In this document: piece after piece, positions 36,168-45,386 of the stretch
How positions within the stretch are numbered: the stretch's first letter is position 1
Layout: each line of letters opens with the position of its first letter
Source of the DNA: Ignavibacteriota bacterium
Lineage (GTDB): Bacteria > Bacteroidota > Ignavibacteria > UBA10030 > UBA6906
Reading direction: 5' to 3'
Assembly: GCA_003158475.1 (NCBI GenBank)
Contig: PMJR01000096.1
Coordinates: forward strand, 7,358-66,132
DNA: 58,775 nt
Made by a program: the position numbers and the translations under genes
The notes under the pieces: generated by a model
Seen by the model: only the letters and a program-made list of their open reading frames with translations
Databases searched by the model: none
What the model was told of the DNA's origin: nothing

Positions 36168-37672
36168 CCGTTCCCCCGGATGAATGCTTCCACCTCTTCA
36201 CGATCGTCAAAATGTTGACGAGTTGCGCCGATAACCTGGTACGTCTCATGACCTTTGCCCGCAAGCAGGACGACATCACCGCCGCGGGCTTTTGTGAGCG
36301 CGCTGCGGATTGCGCTGCGACGGTTCACGTCCGTGTACGTTTCTCTTCCCCTGATCATCCCCGCGACGATTGCGTCGATGATCGACGCCGGATCTTCGTT
36401 GCGCGGGTTGTCCGATGTCACGATCGCGATGTCGCTCCACTGTGATGCGATGCGCCCCATGATCGGACGTTTCCCCCTGTCCCTGTCTCCCCCGCAACCG
36501 AAGACGGTGATCAACCGGTGCCCGCCCTCCGCCGGCACAAGCTCCCGTATCGTCCGGAGACAGTTCTCGAGCGCATCCGGGGTGTGCGCGTAGTCTATGA
36601 TGGCTGTCCAGCCCGCGGGGGAGACTACTCTCTCGAAGCGCCCGCGCACCGTTTCAACACTCCGTATGCCCGCCGCTATAGCAGAGGATCTAATGCCGAG
36701 GCCGAGGCCGGTGGCGCACGACGCCAGAATGTTCTGAATGTTGAAACGCCCGGTGAGCGGCGAGCGGATTTCTATCTCCCCCCCGGCATGCGTCACCGTA
36801 CACCGGCTTCCGTCGATTCCGAGTTCGACGCCGGAGGCGCGGACGTCGCAGCCCGTCCCGAATCCGTACGTGATTCGCGCTGCGGGTGTTTCCCCGAGCA
36901 TCCGCATGCCGTACGGATCGTCGGCGTTCACGACGGCAACATCGCGGGGCCCGAGAGAGTCGAACAGAATTTTCTTTGCACGGAAGTATTCTTCCATCGA
37001 TCCGTGGAAATCCAAATGGTCCTGTGTCAAATTCGTGAACACCGCCGCCCGGAACTCGAGGCCCTTCACCCGGGACATCGACAACGCGTGTGAAGAGACT
37101 TCCATTACCGCCGCAACGCACCCCGAGCGCACCATTTCCGCCAGGAGTGCATTGAGCTCAAGCGATTCGGGCGTCGTGTGGGTTGCCGGCATCAGCCGGT
37201 CCCCTATCCGGTAGTCGATCGTTCCGATGAGCCCCGCCGGCTTTCCACCGGCCTCCAGGATCGCTTTGATCAGGTGACTGGTGGTGGTTTTCCCGTTTGT
37301 CCCTGTGATCCCCACCAACTCCAACCGGTCCGCCGGCCGGCCGTAAAAATTGGCCGAGAGCACGGCAAGTGCCGCCCGCGCGTCCGGGACGAAAACCTTC
37401 AGGACCCCGGTGTGCATGAAGAACGAATCGGGACGCGCACCATCATCATCAACCACGACAACTGACGCGCCCCCGGCGATCGCGTCGTCAATGAACCGGT
37501 GGCCGTTCTGTATCGTCCCGCGCAGCGCGACGAACAGATCCCCGCGTTCGACCCGGCGGGAGTCATACCGTATGTTCGGCACGGATACATCCTGCGTCAG
37601 CACCATCTTCCCATACATCCCCGAGTACAATTTCGTGACCCGGACCCCCTCGAGCAGCTCATTGAGAGTCAT
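36164..37672 (-). CDS. murE: UDP-MurNAc-tripeptide synthetase, meso-DAP specific
   Basis: MurE adds the third stem residue. The 502 residues include YDSRRVERGDLFVALRG, the ATP loop ITGTNGKTTTSH, and SDNPRNEDP near residue 415. The DNPR sequence is the established mark of meso-diaminopimelate addition, in keeping with a Gram-negative wall. It follows ftsI by 33 bases. Confidence 0.96.
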   Translation of the reverse strand: MTLNELLEGVRVTKLYSGMYGKMVLTQDVSVPNIRYDSRRVERGDLFVALRGTIQNGHRFIDDAIAGGASVVVVDDDGARPDSFFMHTGVLKVFVPDARAALAVLSANFYGRPADRLELVGITGTNGKTTTSHLIKAILEAGGKPAGLIGTIDYRIGDRLMPATHTTPESLELNALLAEMVRSGCVAAVMEVSSHALSMSRVKGLEFRAAVFTNLTQDHLDFHGSMEEYFRAKKILFDSLGPRDVAVVNADDPYGMRMLGETPAARITYGFGTGCDVRASGVELGIDGSRCTVTHAGGEIEIRSPLTGRFNIQNILASCATGLGLGIRSSAIAAGIRSVETVRGRFERVVSPAGWTAIIDYAHTPDALENCLRTIRELVPAEGGHRLITVFGCGGDRDRGKRPIMGRIASQWSDIAIVTSDNPRNEDPASIIDAIVAGMIRGRETYTDVNRRSAIRSALTKARGGDVVLLAGKGHETYQVIGATRQHFDDREEVEAFIRGNG

Positions 37673-37705
37673 AGCCCCGACCAGGATGTGTGGACGCTGA
37701 ACGGT

Positions 37706-39883
37706 TCAATTTGCCGTGATAAACGACAGGTTTCTGGGTTCGCAACGAATCAGGACTCGTGTTCCCCCTCTCACCTGCTCGCGGGGCTGCGGATCCTGGG
37801 CGACGACCACGCCGGACCCCTGGATCACCACATCGAGACGGAGCAGCGCAAGACGGGTAAGCGCCCGACGGATTGTCTCTCCGCGGACGTCGGGCATGGC
37901 GACGGGTCCTCCCCCGTGGGACGATTCACCCGACATCGTCAATTCCACCGCCGCGCGCCGCGAAGCCCTGATCCCCGGCAAGGGGGACTGACGCACGACG
38001 ATGGTCCCGCTCCCGCGCACATTCGGTTCGAATCCGCCCGACAGCAACAGCGACCTGGCCGCTTCGAGCGTGAGCGTCGTGACATCCGGGACCGCCGACA
38101 GACCGTTGTCCGACCTCACGTCCGTCTGGTGAGACCTGAACCGGCCCGAGGTCGCGTAGATCCTTTCCGCGATCGCTTTAAACACCGGCGCGGCCGCAAG
38201 TCCTCCCGTGTACCCCCGGTCACGGGGGTTTTCGATCATCACCAGACACACCACAGCCGGGTCCTCCGCCGGGAAGTACCCTGCAAACGACGCCGTGTAG
38301 TCGTTCCGGGAGTACTTGCCGTCGATAACACGCTTGGCGGTTCCCGTTTTCCCCGCAACCGGTACTCCGGAGAGGTTCGCCGTGAGGCCTGTCCCTCTCT
38401 CGACGACTCCGCGAAACATCTGGGTGAGCAGGGCGGCAGTGTTTCGGGAAATCACGCGACGTACGGGCTGGGGCCGGTGTTCAGCGACAACTGTATTGTC
38501 CGGCGCGACGATGGTCCGGACGACGAAAGGTTTCATGAGAATTCCGTGGTTTGCCACGGCGGCGTACGCACAGAGTATCTGCAGCGGCGTCACACCGACT
38601 TCGTAGCCGTAGGCCATGGAATTGAGCGTCGTGCCCGACCACTGTGTGGGATGTTTGAGTTCGCCCCGCACCTCTCCCGGCAACTCTATCCCCGTTCCTG
38701 TGCCGAAACCGAATGCACGGGCCATCGTGAAGAGTGCATCGGCTCCGATGATATCGGACACTTTTGCCATGACGATGTTGCTCGAAACCTCCATCGCTTC
38801 CCGGAAAGAGATGACCCCGTGTTTGTGAGTGTCGGTGATCGTGTTCCGCTTTTTTCCGTTCGGAAGACGGACGGTATACGATCCCTGCTCCGCATTGAAT
38901 TTCTGCGCGAGGTCGACTTTCTTTCCCTCGAGCGCCGCAGAAGCTGTCACGATCTTGAACACCGATCCCGGCTCGAACATGTCGGTGACGACTCTGTTCC
39001 TCACCGCGAGCGGATCGGTGCCGGATGGATCGGCCGGGTTCATCTGCGGATAGTTCGCCATGGCCAGGACTTCACCCGTCGCCGGATCCATCATCGCAAC
39101 CAGTCCGCTCTCCGCCTTGTTCCGTTCGATCCCTTTCCGCAGCTCCTCTTCCGCGATTGATTGATATTCGACGTCAATCGTGAGATTGACCACGTCACCG
39201 TCCACAGGGTCAACCCGGGGATAATCGACGGACTGGCGCTGCCGGTTCAGACCGTCCCGTTGGAGTATCAGCCGGCCATTTTCTCCGCGCAGAAGGGAAT
39301 CAAGCTCGAGTTCCAGCCCGCTTAACCCGCCGTTGTCCACCCCGGTGAATCCCAGCAGCTGACCGGCCACCCTGCCATACGGATACAGTCTCATGGGCGC
39401 GGGGATCGTGACGACTCCCGGAAATTCGGCACTGTTGATCCGTCCCTCGGTGGAAGGATTGACTCCGCGTTCCAACCAGACGAAGTGCCGCGAGGCACCG
39501 GAGAATTTCTCGAGGTAAAAACCACGCGGCCGGTTGAAGACGGCAGCGAACCGTTCCGCAACATCGTCGGTGCGCTCCCCTACCATCGCAGGGTCAGCTC
39601 CGAACGAGATGAATCGCGCATTGGTCACCAGGGGATGACCTGAGCGGTCAAAGATTGTCCCCCGTTGTGCGGGGATTTCCTGCGGCTTTTCGTACTGCCT
39701 GCGAGCCCGTTCCCTGTACGTTCCAGCATCGATAACTTGAACCTGGACAAGCCGGAGCGCAACAAGCACGAAGAACAGGAGAAGCGTGGCTTTCACGGCG
39801 AGGACGCGGCGATTCCCTTCCTTCGTGGAGGATGATGGTGCATCTTTTGCCGGTCTCTGTGCCGTCCGTCCCGTCCTGATCAT
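37706..39883 (-). CDS. ftsI: Septal transpeptidase FtsI (PBP3) with PASTA domains
   Basis: FtsI is a class B penicillin-binding protein. The 725 residues contain one N-terminal transmembrane helix (TLLLFFVLVALRLVQVQVI), the dimerisation domain, and transpeptidase motifs S-V-F-K (EPGSVFKIVTA), S-S-N (EVSSNIVMAK) and K-T-G (VAGKTGTAK). The last 150 residues form two PASTA-like domains (VPDVTTLTLEAARSLL and MPDVRGETIRRALTRL), a feature more usual in Gram-positive PBPs and also found in some Bacteroidota/Chlorobi. It follows ftsL by 15 bases. Confidence 0.95.
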   Translation of the reverse strand: MIRTGRTAQRPAKDAPSSSTKEGNRRVLAVKATLLLFFVLVALRLVQVQVIDAGTYRERARRQYEKPQEIPAQRGTIFDRSGHPLVTNARFISFGADPAMVGERTDDVAERFAAVFNRPRGFYLEKFSGASRHFVWLERGVNPSTEGRINSAEFPGVVTIPAPMRLYPYGRVAGQLLGFTGVDNGGLSGLELELDSLLRGENGRLILQRDGLNRQRQSVDYPRVDPVDGDVVNLTIDVEYQSIAEEELRKGIERNKAESGLVAMMDPATGEVLAMANYPQMNPADPSGTDPLAVRNRVVTDMFEPGSVFKIVTASAALEGKKVDLAQKFNAEQGSYTVRLPNGKKRNTITDTHKHGVISFREAMEVSSNIVMAKVSDIIGADALFTMARAFGFGTGTGIELPGEVRGELKHPTQWSGTTLNSMAYGYEVGVTPLQILCAYAAVANHGILMKPFVVRTIVAPDNTVVAEHRPQPVRRVISRNTAALLTQMFRGVVERGTGLTANLSGVPVAGKTGTAKRVIDGKYSRNDYTASFAGYFPAEDPAVVCLVMIENPRDRGYTGGLAAAPVFKAIAERIYATSGRFRSHQTDVRSDNGLSAVPDVTTLTLEAARSLLLSGGFEPNVRGSGTIVVRQSPLPGIRASRRAAVELTMSGESSHGGGPVAMPDVRGETIRRALTRLALLRLDVVIQGSGVVVAQDPQPREQVRGGTRVLIRCEPRNLSFITAN

Positions 39884-39898
39884 GACCCGCCGCGAGTG

Positions 39899-40345
39899 CT
39901 ACTGCGATTCGCCCGGTGCGATCCCCAGTTCTTTGAGTTTGTCCCGGTCAATCGTGAACCAGCCCTGTTGCGTCTGGGATGCGCGGAGGCCCAGTTGATT
40001 CTCTGCCTTAGGGCTGATACGCTCCAGGGCCGATTTGGTGCCTACGTCCGCTCGGAGTGCTCCGTTGATCCCTTCGATCTTCTGGTACTCGGCTTCGAGT
40101 TGTCCCACTTCCGAGGCGAGTCGATTGATGCTGAGGATGTTGTTAACGTAGAAGACTATGGCCCCCCCGGCGCCGAACAGCAGAAGAATGATGTTGAATG
40201 TTGATGCCTTCCGGCGGACTCCCCGCTTGTTCGGCCGCAGTGCGCTGGCCGTCCACCCCGAAGGGGTGGTTCCGCCGTAAACGTAACGGTGTTCGCGTTC
40301 CACAGGCGGCGCCGCTTCGACGACCTGACCCGTTGTCCTGGCCAT
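39899..40345 (-). CDS. ftsL: FtsL-like cell division protein
   Basis: The 148-residue bitopic protein has a basic cytoplasmic tail, one transmembrane helix (FNIILLLFGAGGAIVFYV), a short coiled coil (INRLASEVGQLEAEYQKIEGING) and a periplasmic tail with NQLGLR, matching FtsL in layout. The ATG at 40345 is preferred since it has ggggggaag at suitable distance; an ATG at 40378, immediately after the rsmH stop, would add eleven residues. Position between rsmH and ftsI supports the call. Confidence 0.82.
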   Translation of the reverse strand: MARTTGQVVEAAPPVEREHRYVYGGTTPSGWTASALRPNKRGVRRKASTFNIILLLFGAGGAIVFYVNNILSINRLASEVGQLEAEYQKIEGINGALRADVGTKSALERISPKAENQLGLRASQTQQGWFTIDRDKLKELGIAPGESQ

Positions 40346-40378
40346 AGTTTCTTCCCCCCGGTACGTCCGTGACGGCAT

Positions 40379-41296
40379 CTACCGACGTTCCGCCGCCCTG
40401 AGCTTTGCGCTCCGGGCACGCGGGTTGCGCGCAATCTCCTGCCCGGCTGCCGTTACCGGCTTTCTTGTCAGGATCTCCAGCCTCGGCAACCGCGGCAGGT
40501 CTGGTATGTATTTGCTTTGGGATGGAATCCTGTCGGCAGCTTCTCTCCGGAAAAATTCCTTGACGATTCTATCCTCCAGGGAATGGTAGGCGATGACGAC
40601 ACAACGCCCCCCGGGGAGGAGAAGATCCGGAATCGAATCAAGTGCTTCGCGCAGACTCTCAAGCTCTCCGTTGACTTCAATGCGTATCGCCTGGTACACA
40701 CGTGCAAGTGATTTGGTCAGGTACCTCCCCTCCACGCAGCGCTCTACCACCTCGTTCAGCTCCAACGCCGTGGCCACGGGCCGTGCATACACCAGTCCGC
40801 GGGCAATGCGGCGCGCCGCACGCTCTTCTCCATACTCCCTGAGTATCGCCTCAAGCCGCTCCAGCGAATAACCGTTGATGACTTCGTAAGCGCTGACGGA
40901 CCGCCGGCTGTCCATCCGCATGTCGAGTTTCCCGTCCGCACGAAAACTGAATCCCCGGTCCGCCTCATCGATCTGGTGTGATGAGACACCCAGGTCCAGC
41001 ACTATCCCCGCGAGATGCTTCACTCCGCGGGTCCCGAGTTCAGAGGCGATATGACGGAAATTTGTCCTCATGAGGGTCACCCGCGGGCCAAACCGCTCCA
41101 GCCGGGTACGGGATGCTTCGATCGCATCGGCGTCGGCATCGATCCCGATCAGATGCCCCCGGGGGCCGAGGTGCTCGCAGATCTTCTCGGCGTGTCCACC
41201 TCCTCCGACGGTTCCGTCGACATATATCCCGTCCAGGTCGGTTATGAGCAGAGCGAGTGTTTCCTCCGCCAGGACAGGTTCATGATATGTTGACAT
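40379..41296 (-). CDS. rsmH: 16S rRNA (cytosine1402-N4)-methyltransferase
   Basis: RsmH (MraW) methylates C1402 of 16S rRNA using SAM. The 305 residues show HEPVLAEE, DGTVGGGGHAEKI (SAM loop), GIVLDLGVSSHQID, and the C-terminal CVVIAYHSLEDRIVKEFF. It lies nine bases downstream of mraZ and upstream of ftsL, the standard arrangement. Confidence 0.96.
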   Translation of the reverse strand: MSTYHEPVLAEETLALLITDLDGIYVDGTVGGGGHAEKICEHLGPRGHLIGIDADADAIEASRTRLERFGPRVTLMRTNFRHIASELGTRGVKHLAGIVLDLGVSSHQIDEADRGFSFRADGKLDMRMDSRRSVSAYEVINGYSLERLEAILREYGEERAARRIARGLVYARPVATALELNEVVERCVEGRYLTKSLARVYQAIRIEVNGELESLREALDSIPDLLLPGGRCVVIAYHSLEDRIVKEFFRREAADRIPSQSKYIPDLPRLPRLEILTRKPVTAAGQEIARNPRARSAKLRAAERR

Positions 41297-41305
41297 GACG
41301 GGAGC

Positions 41306-41749
41306 CTACTTTTGGAGGACCGTCTGGGCAATATTCTCGTAGCTTTCCGGCTGTTTTTTCTGGTACTCCCTGTATGTTGTCGGGTTCCAGATTTCGATTC
41401 GTTCGAGGACGCCAATGATGAGAGCTTCCTTCTCAATCGCGGCCAGACGTTGAAGTTCCTTGGGAATGGTGATTCGCGACTGGCGGTCGAGCTGTGATTC
41501 TACGGCGTTTTCCAGCAGTGTGCGCGTGAAATATCTGTGTTGCGGGTTTGTCGGCGAAAGCTGTCGGATGGACTCTTCCAGCTTGACCCATTCATCCAGT
41601 GGATAGGCGAACAGACATTGCTCGTATCCGCGCGTAATGACGAATGTATCGTTCGCCTCGGGCGAAACGTATTTCCTCAACCGAGCAGGGATGTTCATCC
41701 TCCCTTTTCTGTCAACGGAGTATGCGTATGAGCCCTTGAACGATGACAT
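41306..41749 (-). CDS. mraZ: Transcriptional regulator MraZ
   Basis: MraZ is a DNA-binding repressor of the dcw operon. The 147 residues hold two AbrB/SpoVT-like half-domains with the paired motifs DRKGRMNIPARLR and DRQSRITIPKELQ. It is the first gene of the cluster, and three MraZ-type boxes lie upstream, so autorepression as in E. coli is likely. Confidence 0.95.
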   Translation of the reverse strand: MSSFKGSYAYSVDRKGRMNIPARLRKYVSPEANDTFVITRGYEQCLFAYPLDEWVKLEESIRQLSPTNPQHRYFTRTLLENAVESQLDRQSRITIPKELQRLAAIEKEALIIGVLERIEIWNPTTYREYQKKQPESYENIAQTVLQK

Positions 41750-41753
41750 GTCT

Positions 41754-41792
41754 TCTGAGAAATACTCAGAAAAAAAATAGCCCTATTCGGGC
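41754..41792 (-). promoter_or_regulatory. Two small inverted repeats in the mraZ leader
   Basis: On the minus strand GCCC-gaata-GGGC (41792-41780) is followed by TA and eight T residues (41777-41770), resembling a weak terminator or attenuator. Next comes TCTGAG-TATTT-CTCAGA (41770-41754), whose end is four bases from the mraZ ATG and could mask the ribosome site. Stems are only four and six base pairs, so activity is uncertain. Confidence 0.4.
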
Positions 41793-41801
41793 AAGATTCT
41801 A

Positions 41802-41826
41802 CCCCCGACAACCCACTTTTACCCAC
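41802..41826 (-). promoter_or_regulatory. MraZ operator: three 10-bp-spaced GGG boxes
   Basis: Minus-strand GTGGG at 41826-41822, GTGGG at 41816-41812 and GGGGG at 41806-41802 lie exactly ten bases apart, all followed by T. MraZ of E. coli is known to bind three TGGG-type direct repeats separated by five bases near its own promoter; this matches in spacing, number and place. Confidence 0.8.
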
Positions 41827-41837
41827 CGGTGGATCGT

Positions 41838-41865
41838 AAGATATTCATTTAGCCAACAAAGTCAA
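41838..41865 (-). promoter_or_regulatory. Candidate mraZ (dcw) promoter
   Basis: On the minus strand TTGACT (41865-41860), a 16-base spacer and TATCTT (41843-41838). The predicted start is near 41831, so the MraZ boxes cover the first transcribed bases. Confidence 0.6.
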
Positions 41866-41932
41866 GTAAATAATGCTGAAAACGGGGTTTTTTCGGCGTG
41901 ATTTCGAGGGATTGATGAGTGGAAGGGGTGGA

Positions 41933-44900
41933 TCAGCCGGTTCTCCCCGCCCCATCGACACGTTCCGTCAGGAGCATCTGTTCGAGGAGGAGGAGGGACT
42001 TCGTCACTTTGTCCTCTGGATTCTGAATTCCCGGGAGCTGTATCCGTAGTCTGAGAGTGTTTCCTTCCTGCCGGAGTGTCGCGCTCTTTTTTTGCATGAG
42101 GGGGACCAATGACATGATGTTCTGAAATGTTCCTCCTTCGTAAAACTCCGTATCGGATTCGGGCGGAAATTCCGCTTCCAGCTGATAACCTTTCACGCTC
42201 AGCTTCCTGAACCCGATTTTTACCGCGGCAAGCCGCAGTCGTACCATGCCGAAGAGATTCTGGATTTCGGGTGGAAACTTTCCGAAGCGATCCTGCATTT
42301 CATTCTGAACCTCCTCCAGCTGTTCGGCGCTCGAGAGTGCATAGAGTCTCCGGTAGACGGCGAGCCGTTCTCCTTCGCTCTGGAGATAGGATTCGGGTAT
42401 GAATGCGCTGAGGTCGGTTTCTACTGCCGCCTCACGTTGTTGCGCGCGGGAACCGCTCTCCCTCTCAAACAACCCCTTGAATTCCTCTTCTTTGAGCTCA
42501 CGGACCGCATCTTCAAGCACCCGGGTGTAGGTCTCGAACCCCATGTTTTCGATGAACCCGCTCTGTTCCGCGCCCAGCAGGTTTCCTGCTCCCCGGATCT
42601 CGAGGTCACGCATGGCCAGATTGAAACCCGACCCGAGCTCTGTGAATTCCTCCACTGCCTGGAGCCGCTGCACCGTGGGCCGGGGAAGAGAGGAAACGGG
42701 AGGGGTAAGTAGATATGCGAATGCCTGCGCGTTGGACCTCCCGACCCGTCCCCGGAGCTGGTAGAGTTCCGCCATGCCGAATCTGTCGGCACGGTTGATG
42801 AAGATGGTGTTGACGTTGGGAATGTCCAATCCCGATTCTATGATTTTTGTCGCGACAAGAAGATCACACTTCTTCTCCATGAAGGCCATCATAACCTCTT
42901 CAAGAGCGTGGGCGGGCATCTGCCCGTGGGCAAACCGGAGCCGCACCCCGGGGAGTATGGCCTGGAGCCTCCCGGCGACCTCGTCCATGGACTGAACCCT
43001 GTCATGGACGAAGTATGCCTGCCCGCCCCTCCGGAGTTCCCGCTGGACGGCATCCCTGATGACGTCATCGCTCCATTGGAGTATTTCCGTTATGACCGGG
43101 AGCCTGTTCCGCGGGGGCGTGGCAATGACGGAAAGATCGCGCGCGCCCATGAGCGAGAAATGAAGCGTGCGCGGGATGGGCGTTGCGGTCAGGGAGAGCG
43201 TGTCCACTTCAGCCTTCATCTGCCGGATTTTTTCTTTCGCGGCGACGCCGAAGCGGTGCTCTTCGTCCACAATGAGGAGTCCGATATTCCTGAAGGCGAC
43301 GTCCCGCGAGAGAATCCTGTGTGTTCCTATCACGATATCGATCCCTCCTTCCCGCAATTTCGCGAGGAGTTCCCCCTGCTCGCTCTTGACCCGGAACCTG
43401 GAGAGAACATCCAGATGGACGCCGTACCGTGCGAGCCGGTCCCTGAACGTGTTGAAGTGCTGCATGGCGAGGATGGTCGTGGGTACGAGCACGGCCACTT
43501 GTTTCCCGTCGAGGACCGCTTTGAACGCGGCTCGCACGGCAACTTCAGTCTTGCCGAAGCCGACGTCTCCGCAGATCAGGCGGTCCATCGGGTGCGGCTC
43601 CTCCATGTCCTTCTTCACATCCATCGTGGCTTTTGCCTGATCGAACGTGTCTTCGTACATGAAGGATGCCTCCAGCTCCTTCTGCCAGGGAGAGTCGGGG
43701 GAAAACGCAAATCCCTCTGACTTCTTCCTCCGCGCATACAGGCCAATCAGTTCCCGCGCGATGTCTTTCACTTTTTTCTTCGCTCGGTTCTTCAGCTTCT
43801 CCCACTCCGCGCTCCCAAGGCGCGAGAGCGCGGGAACATGCCCTTCCCTCGAAGAGTACTTCTGGAGCTTTCCGACATAGTTGAGGTTCACGAACAGCGT
43901 GTCACGCGCGTCGTACAATATCTTGACGACTTCCTGCTCCGCGCCCCCAACGCTGATGCGCTTCATGCCGTCGTAGCGGCCGATCCCGAAGTCCTGGTGA
44001 ACGACAAAGTCCCCCCTGTGGAGCATATGGAGATCCCGCTCGGTCAGCCCTTTAAATTTCGGCGTGCGTTTTCTTCCCCGGCGTTTCAGGCGGTTGAATA
44101 TCTGGTGTTCGGTATACACCGCCAGACGCGCACCGGGAACAATGAAGCCGCCGTGGAGCGATTCGAGGGTGAAGTTGAGACTCCCGGTCCCCCCGGGGAG
44201 TGCCTCGTTGGACCCGCCGGGACTTTTCCCCCCCCCGGGAAAGCTGTTCAGCAGCTCACGCAACCGGGCCAGCTCGGCGTTGGTGTCGGATGTGAAGTAC
44301 ACGGAATATGCCTGAGCCTGCATCGCGTCAATATCATCGCGGAGCACCGCGATGCTGCCGTTGAACGCGGGCTGAACTCTGCTGCCGAAATCGATCACGG
44401 CCGTCCGCGAGAGAGGGAGAGAACGGAATGAGATTCGGGGGAACAACTCGAGAAGTTCCGCGAAAAGCCCGGGCCGGATAGATTCTCTCTCACCTGTTCC
44501 CTTGTCGATCTCCCGCATGATCAGATCCGGTTCATCCATAATCACCAGCGCGTCATCGGTGAGGTACTCCAGAAGCGACGATATGCGAGGTTCTCCTTCC
44601 CCCTCCGGGCGAAACGAAAAGAGGTCTGGCACAATCGTCGTCCCGGACAGATCCCGGATGGACCGTTGCGAGACCGGATCAAATTCACGGATCGATTCTA
44701 TCTCGTCCCCGGAAAACTCTGCACGGATGGGATTCTCACCGGCGAACGTGAACACGTCCAGGATCCCTCCCCTGACGGAGAAGTCGCCGTGAGTCTCCAC
44801 GAAATCCTTCTGTTCGAAACCGGATTCTCCCAGCAGGCGGAGAAGCGACGAAAAGTCGGCATTTCTCCCCCTCACGAGATGGATGACTTTTTCGGAGATG

Positions 44901-45286
44901 GCGGACGGTGATGGGAGCGGAATGGTCATCCCCCGAGGAGGCGTGACCACCACGGCAAGGGGCGCTTCCACGAGCGAACGGAGTGCCTGCACATCCGGCA
45001 CTCCCGCGTCGGGCGGACGCAGGTGTGTCGCAGACGAGGCAGGGGCAAAAAGATGCACCGAGTCCATCCCCAGGAGAAGGGAGAGGTCGTCCCGCATCCG
45101 CTCCGCAGAGGCATCGTCACTTGTTATGCACAGGACCTGGGAGCTACGCCGGTCACGGATGCCCGCGACGACAAACGCGGCCAGCGAACCGGCCACGCCA
45201 GTTACGGTGATGTCCCGCAGGTCGGATTCGCTCAGCGATCTAAAGGCCTCAAGGCCTTCAATGCTATGTCGTACTCTTTCGATCAT
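41933..45286 (-). CDS. mfd: Transcription-repair coupling factor Mfd
   Basis: Mfd removes stalled RNA polymerase and recruits UvrA. The 1117 residues include the degenerate UvrB-like N-terminal part (FSVRGGILDVFTFAGENPIRAEFSGDEIESIREF), the RNA-polymerase-interacting domain (LHRGDFVVHQDFGIGRYDGM), helicase motifs GDVGFGKTEVAVRAA and DEEHRFGV, the RAD motif region QLRGRVGRS, and the C-terminal D7 domain. It is immediately upstream of mraZ but separated by a gap with its own promoter. Confidence 0.96.
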   Translation of the reverse strand: MIERVRHSIEGLEAFRSLSESDLRDITVTGVAGSLAAFVVAGIRDRRSSQVLCITSDDASAERMRDDLSLLLGMDSVHLFAPASSATHLRPPDAGVPDVQALRSLVEAPLAVVVTPPRGMTIPLPSPSAISEKVIHLVRGRNADFSSLLRLLGESGFEQKDFVETHGDFSVRGGILDVFTFAGENPIRAEFSGDEIESIREFDPVSQRSIRDLSGTTIVPDLFSFRPEGEGEPRISSLLEYLTDDALVIMDEPDLIMREIDKGTGERESIRPGLFAELLELFPRISFRSLPLSRTAVIDFGSRVQPAFNGSIAVLRDDIDAMQAQAYSVYFTSDTNAELARLRELLNSFPGGGKSPGGSNEALPGGTGSLNFTLESLHGGFIVPGARLAVYTEHQIFNRLKRRGRKRTPKFKGLTERDLHMLHRGDFVVHQDFGIGRYDGMKRISVGGAEQEVVKILYDARDTLFVNLNYVGKLQKYSSREGHVPALSRLGSAEWEKLKNRAKKKVKDIARELIGLYARRKKSEGFAFSPDSPWQKELEASFMYEDTFDQAKATMDVKKDMEEPHPMDRLICGDVGFGKTEVAVRAAFKAVLDGKQVAVLVPTTILAMQHFNTFRDRLARYGVHLDVLSRFRVKSEQGELLAKLREGGIDIVIGTHRILSRDVAFRNIGLLIVDEEHRFGVAAKEKIRQMKAEVDTLSLTATPIPRTLHFSLMGARDLSVIATPPRNRLPVITEILQWSDDVIRDAVQRELRRGGQAYFVHDRVQSMDEVAGRLQAILPGVRLRFAHGQMPAHALEEVMMAFMEKKCDLLVATKIIESGLDIPNVNTIFINRADRFGMAELYQLRGRVGRSNAQAFAYLLTPPVSSLPRPTVQRLQAVEEFTELGSGFNLAMRDLEIRGAGNLLGAEQSGFIENMGFETYTRVLEDAVRELKEEEFKGLFERESGSRAQQREAAVETDLSAFIPESYLQSEGERLAVYRRLYALSSAEQLEEVQNEMQDRFGKFPPEIQNLFGMVRLRLAAVKIGFRKLSVKGYQLEAEFPPESDTEFYEGGTFQNIMSLVPLMQKKSATLRQEGNTLRLRIQLPGIQNPEDKVTKSLLLLEQMLLTERVDGAGRTG

Positions 45287-45386
45287 AGTTCTTAGAAAAC
45301 ATACTCCACCCCTCCAGGGCCGCGTTACCGCGCAGAGCCGGAAGGGTGTCTCACTCCTGTCGCCGGGGGCCTCGAGCGTCCCTTAC

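Noticed and set aside
38025-38035. GGTTCGAATCC, identical to a tRNA T-loop core
   Set aside because: It lies inside the well-supported ftsI coding sequence, and no acceptor, D or anticodon stem is found around it.
41875-41900. GAAAA/TTTTC inverted repeat after mfd as a terminator
   Set aside because: The stem is only five A-T-rich pairs and too weak to call.
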